Shown: positions 4,189 through 6,765 of the stretch, piece after piece
Position numbering within the stretch: position 1 is the first letter of the stretch
Layout: the number at the start of each line of letters is the position of its first letter
DNA from: Rickettsiales bacterium
Lineage (GTDB): Bacteria > Pseudomonadota > Alphaproteobacteria > Rickettsiales > UBA3002
DNA: 6,765 nt
Assembly (NCBI GenBank): GCA_027489915.1
Contig: JAIXZB010000030.1
Span: 1-6,765 of the forward strand
Reading direction: 5' to 3'
Program-made: the position numbers and the translations under genes
The notes under the pieces: model-generated
What the model saw: only the letters and a program-made list of their open reading frames with translations
What the model was told of the DNA's origin: nothing
Databases searched by the model: none

Positions 4189-6204
4189 ATGACGCTTACA
4201 CAACGCTCGCAGGTACTTGCAACGGTTACGCACAAGGATATGGCGAATGCCATTGCGGCGCTGAGTATGGATGCGGTCGAGAAAGCCCAATCGGGCCACC
4301 CTGGGATGCCGATGGGTATGGCGGATGTTGCAAGTGTGCTGTTTCGTGATGTGATGGTGTATGACCCTGCGCACCCGCATTGGCCCAACCGTGATAGGTT
4401 TGTGCTTTCGGCGGGGCATGGATCGATGTTGCTCTATTCGCTTCTGTATTTAACTGGATACGCGGATATGACGCTTGATGAAATTAAGCGGTTTCGGCAG
4501 ATGGGAGCGAAAACGGCGGGGCATCCTGAATTTGGCCATGCGACGGGTATTGAGACGACTACGGGCCCGCTGGGCCAGGGGATTGCAACGGCGGTGGGAA
4601 TGGCGCTGGCGGAGCGCATGATGGCATCGCGCTTTGGTGAGGCGCTTGTGAACCACTACACCTATGTGATTGCAGGGGATGGGTGCTTGATGGAAGGCAT
4701 CAGCCATGAAGCGGCATCGCTTGCGGGGCATTTGAAGTTGAATAAATTGATTGTGCTGTTTGATGATAATGGCATCTCGATTGATGGACCGACGAGTTTG
4801 GCAGTGAGTGATAATCACCTCGCGCGGTTTGCGGCACAGGGGTGGAATGCTGTGGCGGTGGATGGGCATGATGAAGCAGCAGTGCACGAGGCGCTCCTTG
4901 CGGCGAAACAGAGTGATAAGCCCACATTGATTGCATGCAAAACTACGATTGCCAAAGGTGCGCCGACCAAGGCGGGGAAGAATTCGAGCCATGGATCGCC
5001 GCTTGGGGCGGAGGAGCTTGCAGGCGCAAAAGCAGCACTTGGCTGGAGCCACGGTGCGTTTGAGATTCCTGCTGAGGTGCTGGATGCGTGGCGCGCTGCG
5101 GGTGCGCGGGGTGGTGCCGATTTTGCTGCTTGGCAGAAACAGTTTGGGCAGGCGGATGTAGAGGTGCAATCGCAGTTTGAGTCGGCAGTTACGGGAGAGA
5201 TTCCTGCGGCGGCGATTGCGGCGATGGATGCGCTGAAGCATTCGCTGGTGGAAAAACAGCCGAAGGAAGCGACACGCGTTTCAAGCCAGAATGTATTGGA
5301 GGCGATTGCGCCGCATATGCCTAATCTGGCGGGTGGATCGGCGGATTTAACGGGCTCGAATAATACCAAAACCAAGGCGATGATGGCGGTGAGTGCGCCT
5401 GATTATTCGGGGAATTATATTTATTACGGTGTGCGCGAACATGCGATGGCGGCTGCGATGAATGGTATTGCGCTGCATGGTGGCTATGTGCCGTATGGCG
5501 GAACATTTCTGGTGTTCACGGATTATTGCCGCCCCGCGATTCGGCTTAGTGCGTTGATGGAGCAGCGGGTGATTTATGTGATGACGCATGATTCGATTGG
5601 GCTTGGCGAAGATGGGCCAACCCACCAACCTGTGGAGCATGTGGCGAGCCTGCGCGCGATTCCGAACTTGCAGGTGTTTAGGCCTGCGGATGCAAGTGAG
5701 ACGGCGGAATGCTGGGCGCTGGCGCTTGCGAGTGCGAGAACGCCGAGTGTGCTTGCGCTGTCGCGTCAGAATTTGCCGCATTTGCGTAGTGCCTATGCGC
5801 AGGAGAATTTGTGTAGTTATGGGGCTTACACGCTGTGCGAGTTTTCGGCGGATGCGCCCGTTGCGGTGCTGATGGGCACGGGTTCGGAAGTGCATTTATG
5901 TGTGGAGGCGGCGAAGCTGCTAAATGCGCAGGGTATTGCAACGCGTGTGGTTTCGATGCCTAGCTGGGAGCTGTTTACGCGACAGCCGAAAGCGTATCGC
6001 GATGAGGTGCTGCCAAAGGATGCATTTAAGGTGGCTGTTGAGGCGGGTATTGGATTTGGCTGGGAGCGCTTTGTGGGTGAGAACGGGGTGTTTATTGGTA
6101 TGCAGGGATTTGGTGCGAGTGCGCCAGCGCCTGAGCTATATAAACAGTTTGGAATTACCGCTGAGGCGATTGTGGAAGCGGTGCAGCGTGGTGTAAAAGG
6201 GTAG
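4189..6204 (+). CDS. tkt: Transketolase
   Basis: The gene encodes 671 residues, full length for bacterial transketolase, a cytosolic thiamine-diphosphate enzyme that moves two-carbon units between sugar phosphates in the non-oxidative pentose phosphate pathway. Seen: QSGHPGMPMG (34-43, His37), SAGHGSMLLY (74-83), GPLGQGIATAVG (126-137), the ThDP/metal motif GDGCLMEG (163-170) ending at DDN (192-194), SSHGSPLG (His268), GGSADLTGSN near residue 380, the catalytic Glu417 in GVREHAM, and GEDGPTHQPVEH (473-484, with Asp475 and His479). Near the C-terminus are LSRQNLP and the sugar-phosphate-side TGSEV. Pyrophosphate, pyrimidine and C-terminal domains are all present without frameshift. The start at 4189 fits the family N-terminus and has AGGA upstream. 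The GAPDH gene follows after four bases, so the two are an operon; both act on glyceraldehyde-3-phosphate. Confidence 0.97.
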   Translation: MTLTQRSQVLATVTHKDMANAIAALSMDAVEKAQSGHPGMPMGMADVASVLFRDVMVYDPAHPHWPNRDRFVLSAGHGSMLLYSLLYLTGYADMTLDEIKRFRQMGAKTAGHPEFGHATGIETTTGPLGQGIATAVGMALAERMMASRFGEALVNHYTYVIAGDGCLMEGISHEAASLAGHLKLNKLIVLFDDNGISIDGPTSLAVSDNHLARFAAQGWNAVAVDGHDEAAVHEALLAAKQSDKPTLIACKTTIAKGAPTKAGKNSSHGSPLGAEELAGAKAALGWSHGAFEIPAEVLDAWRAAGARGGADFAAWQKQFGQADVEVQSQFESAVTGEIPAAAIAAMDALKHSLVEKQPKEATRVSSQNVLEAIAPHMPNLAGGSADLTGSNNTKTKAMMAVSAPDYSGNYIYYGVREHAMAAAMNGIALHGGYVPYGGTFLVFTDYCRPAIRLSALMEQRVIYVMTHDSIGLGEDGPTHQPVEHVASLRAIPNLQVFRPADASETAECWALALASARTPSVLALSRQNLPHLRSAYAQENLCSYGAYTLCEFSADAPVAVLMGTGSEVHLCVEAAKLLNAQGIATRVVSMPSWELFTRQPKAYRDEVLPKDAFKVAVEAGIGFGWERFVGENGVFIGMQGFGASAPAPELYKQFGITAEAIVEAVQRGVKG

Positions 6205-6208
6205 GATA

Positions 6209-6765
6209 ATGGCGATTAAAATTGGTATCAATGGACTCGGGCGGATTGGCCGCTGCGTGGCACGAGCGTTGGTTGAGGAAGGTTACGAGGATATTCAGCT
6301 TGTTGCGGCGAATGGGTCGGCGAGTAATGAGTATCATGCGCATTTGTTGCAGTTTGATTCGGTGCATGGGCGCTTTAGAAATACGATTACCTTTGATGAT
6401 AACGGCATTGATATGGGGCGCGGGACGATTACGATTACGCATGAGCGCGACCCTGCTAAGATTGATTGGAAGGCGCTTGGAGTGGATGTTGTGCTGGAAT
6501 GCACAGGCGCATTTAACAGCCGTGAGGCGGCCAGTGTGCATTTGAAGCAGGGTGCAAAAAAAGTACTTATTTCGGCACCTGCGGGAGATGATTGCCCTAC
6601 CTTTGTGTATGGGGTGAATTGCGATAAAGTGACCGCGAATGAACACGTGATTTCGGTGGGTTCGTGCACTACCAACGCGCTTGCGCCGATTGCTAAGGTG
6701 TTGAATGATACGTTTGGAATTGTGTCGGGGTATATGACCACGATTCATGCGTACACGGGTGATCA
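6209..6765 (+). CDS. gap: Type I glyceraldehyde-3-phosphate dehydrogenase (partial, 3' end outside window)
   Basis: The first 185 codons of a GAPDH of about 330-340 residues are present, and the frame runs off the window end. The enzyme oxidises glyceraldehyde-3-phosphate to 1,3-bisphosphoglycerate in the cytosol. Seen: the dinucleotide-binding start INGLGRIGR (7-15), HLLQFDSVHGRF (45-56), LECTGAF (96-102), the catalytic SCTTNALAPIAK with Cys153, and TTIHAYTGDQ with the base His180. At residue 36 the usual Asp after VAxN, which binds the ribose of NAD, is Gly (AANGSA), so strict NAD preference is doubtful. The ATG is four bases after the tkt stop, with purine-rich AGGGTAGGA before it. In many alphaproteobacteria pgk follows, but that lies outside this window. 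Confidence 0.95.
   Translation, partial: MAIKIGINGLGRIGRCVARALVEEGYEDIQLVAANGSASNEYHAHLLQFDSVHGRFRNTITFDDNGIDMGRGTITITHERDPAKIDWKALGVDVVLECTGAFNSREAASVHLKQGAKKVLISAPAGDDCPTFVYGVNCDKVTANEHVISVGSCTTNALAPIAKVLNDTFGIVSGYMTTIHAYTGD

Noticed and set aside
3904..4419. 171-residue minus-strand open frame across the intergenic region into tkt
   Set aside because: It is antisense to the conserved transketolase N-terminus and very rich in His/Arg, as expected of a shadow frame. It crosses the inverted repeat and has no family features.

Overview
The window looks like a piece of an alphaproteobacterial chromosome of moderate GC content. The evidence is gene order and protein character: a DUF4164-like coiled-coil gene, zapA, a 6S RNA, a 5-formyltetrahydrofolate cyclo-ligase gene and a YmdB-type phosphoesterase gene lie head to tail on the minus strand, and transketolase and GAPDH genes diverge from them on the plus strand. 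No mobile element, CRISPR array, tRNA or phage gene is visible. I cannot name the genus.

Layout. Positions 1-65 hold the last codons of a plus-strand gene entering from the left. Positions 66-152 are non-coding and contain an imperfect hairpin. At 153-893 is an unrecognised protein with a glycine/alanine-rich membrane core. At 958-1530 is a flavodoxin/WrbA-like flavoprotein. Its stop codon overlaps by 4 bp the stop of the convergent minus-strand ymdB-like gene (2315-1527). Upstream of that on the minus strand come the cyclo-ligase (2916-2338), the 6S RNA (about 3100-2946), zapA (3522-3172) and the DUF4164-like gene (3885-3523). The intergenic stretch 3886-4188 separates the two divergent units and is rich in symmetry: a perfect 22-bp inverted repeat, nested smaller stems, and a 14-bp palindrome just before the transketolase ribosome-binding site. 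Transketolase (4189-6204) and a GAPDH gene cut by the window end (6209 onward) form a tight operon.

How the genes work together. The minus-strand group joins Z-ring assembly (ZapA and its coiled-coil neighbour), global control of RNA polymerase (6S RNA) and one-carbon metabolism (cyclo-ligase), an arrangement conserved between zapA and the cyclo-ligase gene in many proteobacteria. The plus-strand group is central carbon metabolism: transketolase makes glyceraldehyde-3-phosphate, which GAPDH oxidises.

I see no clearly new multi-gene system. The points most worth a second look are a 15-base homopolymer inside the ymdB-like gene next to a metal-binding motif, Asp replacing two expected metal ligands in the same protein, the perfect 22-bp inverted repeat between the divergent operons, and a GAPDH without the Asp that normally selects NAD.
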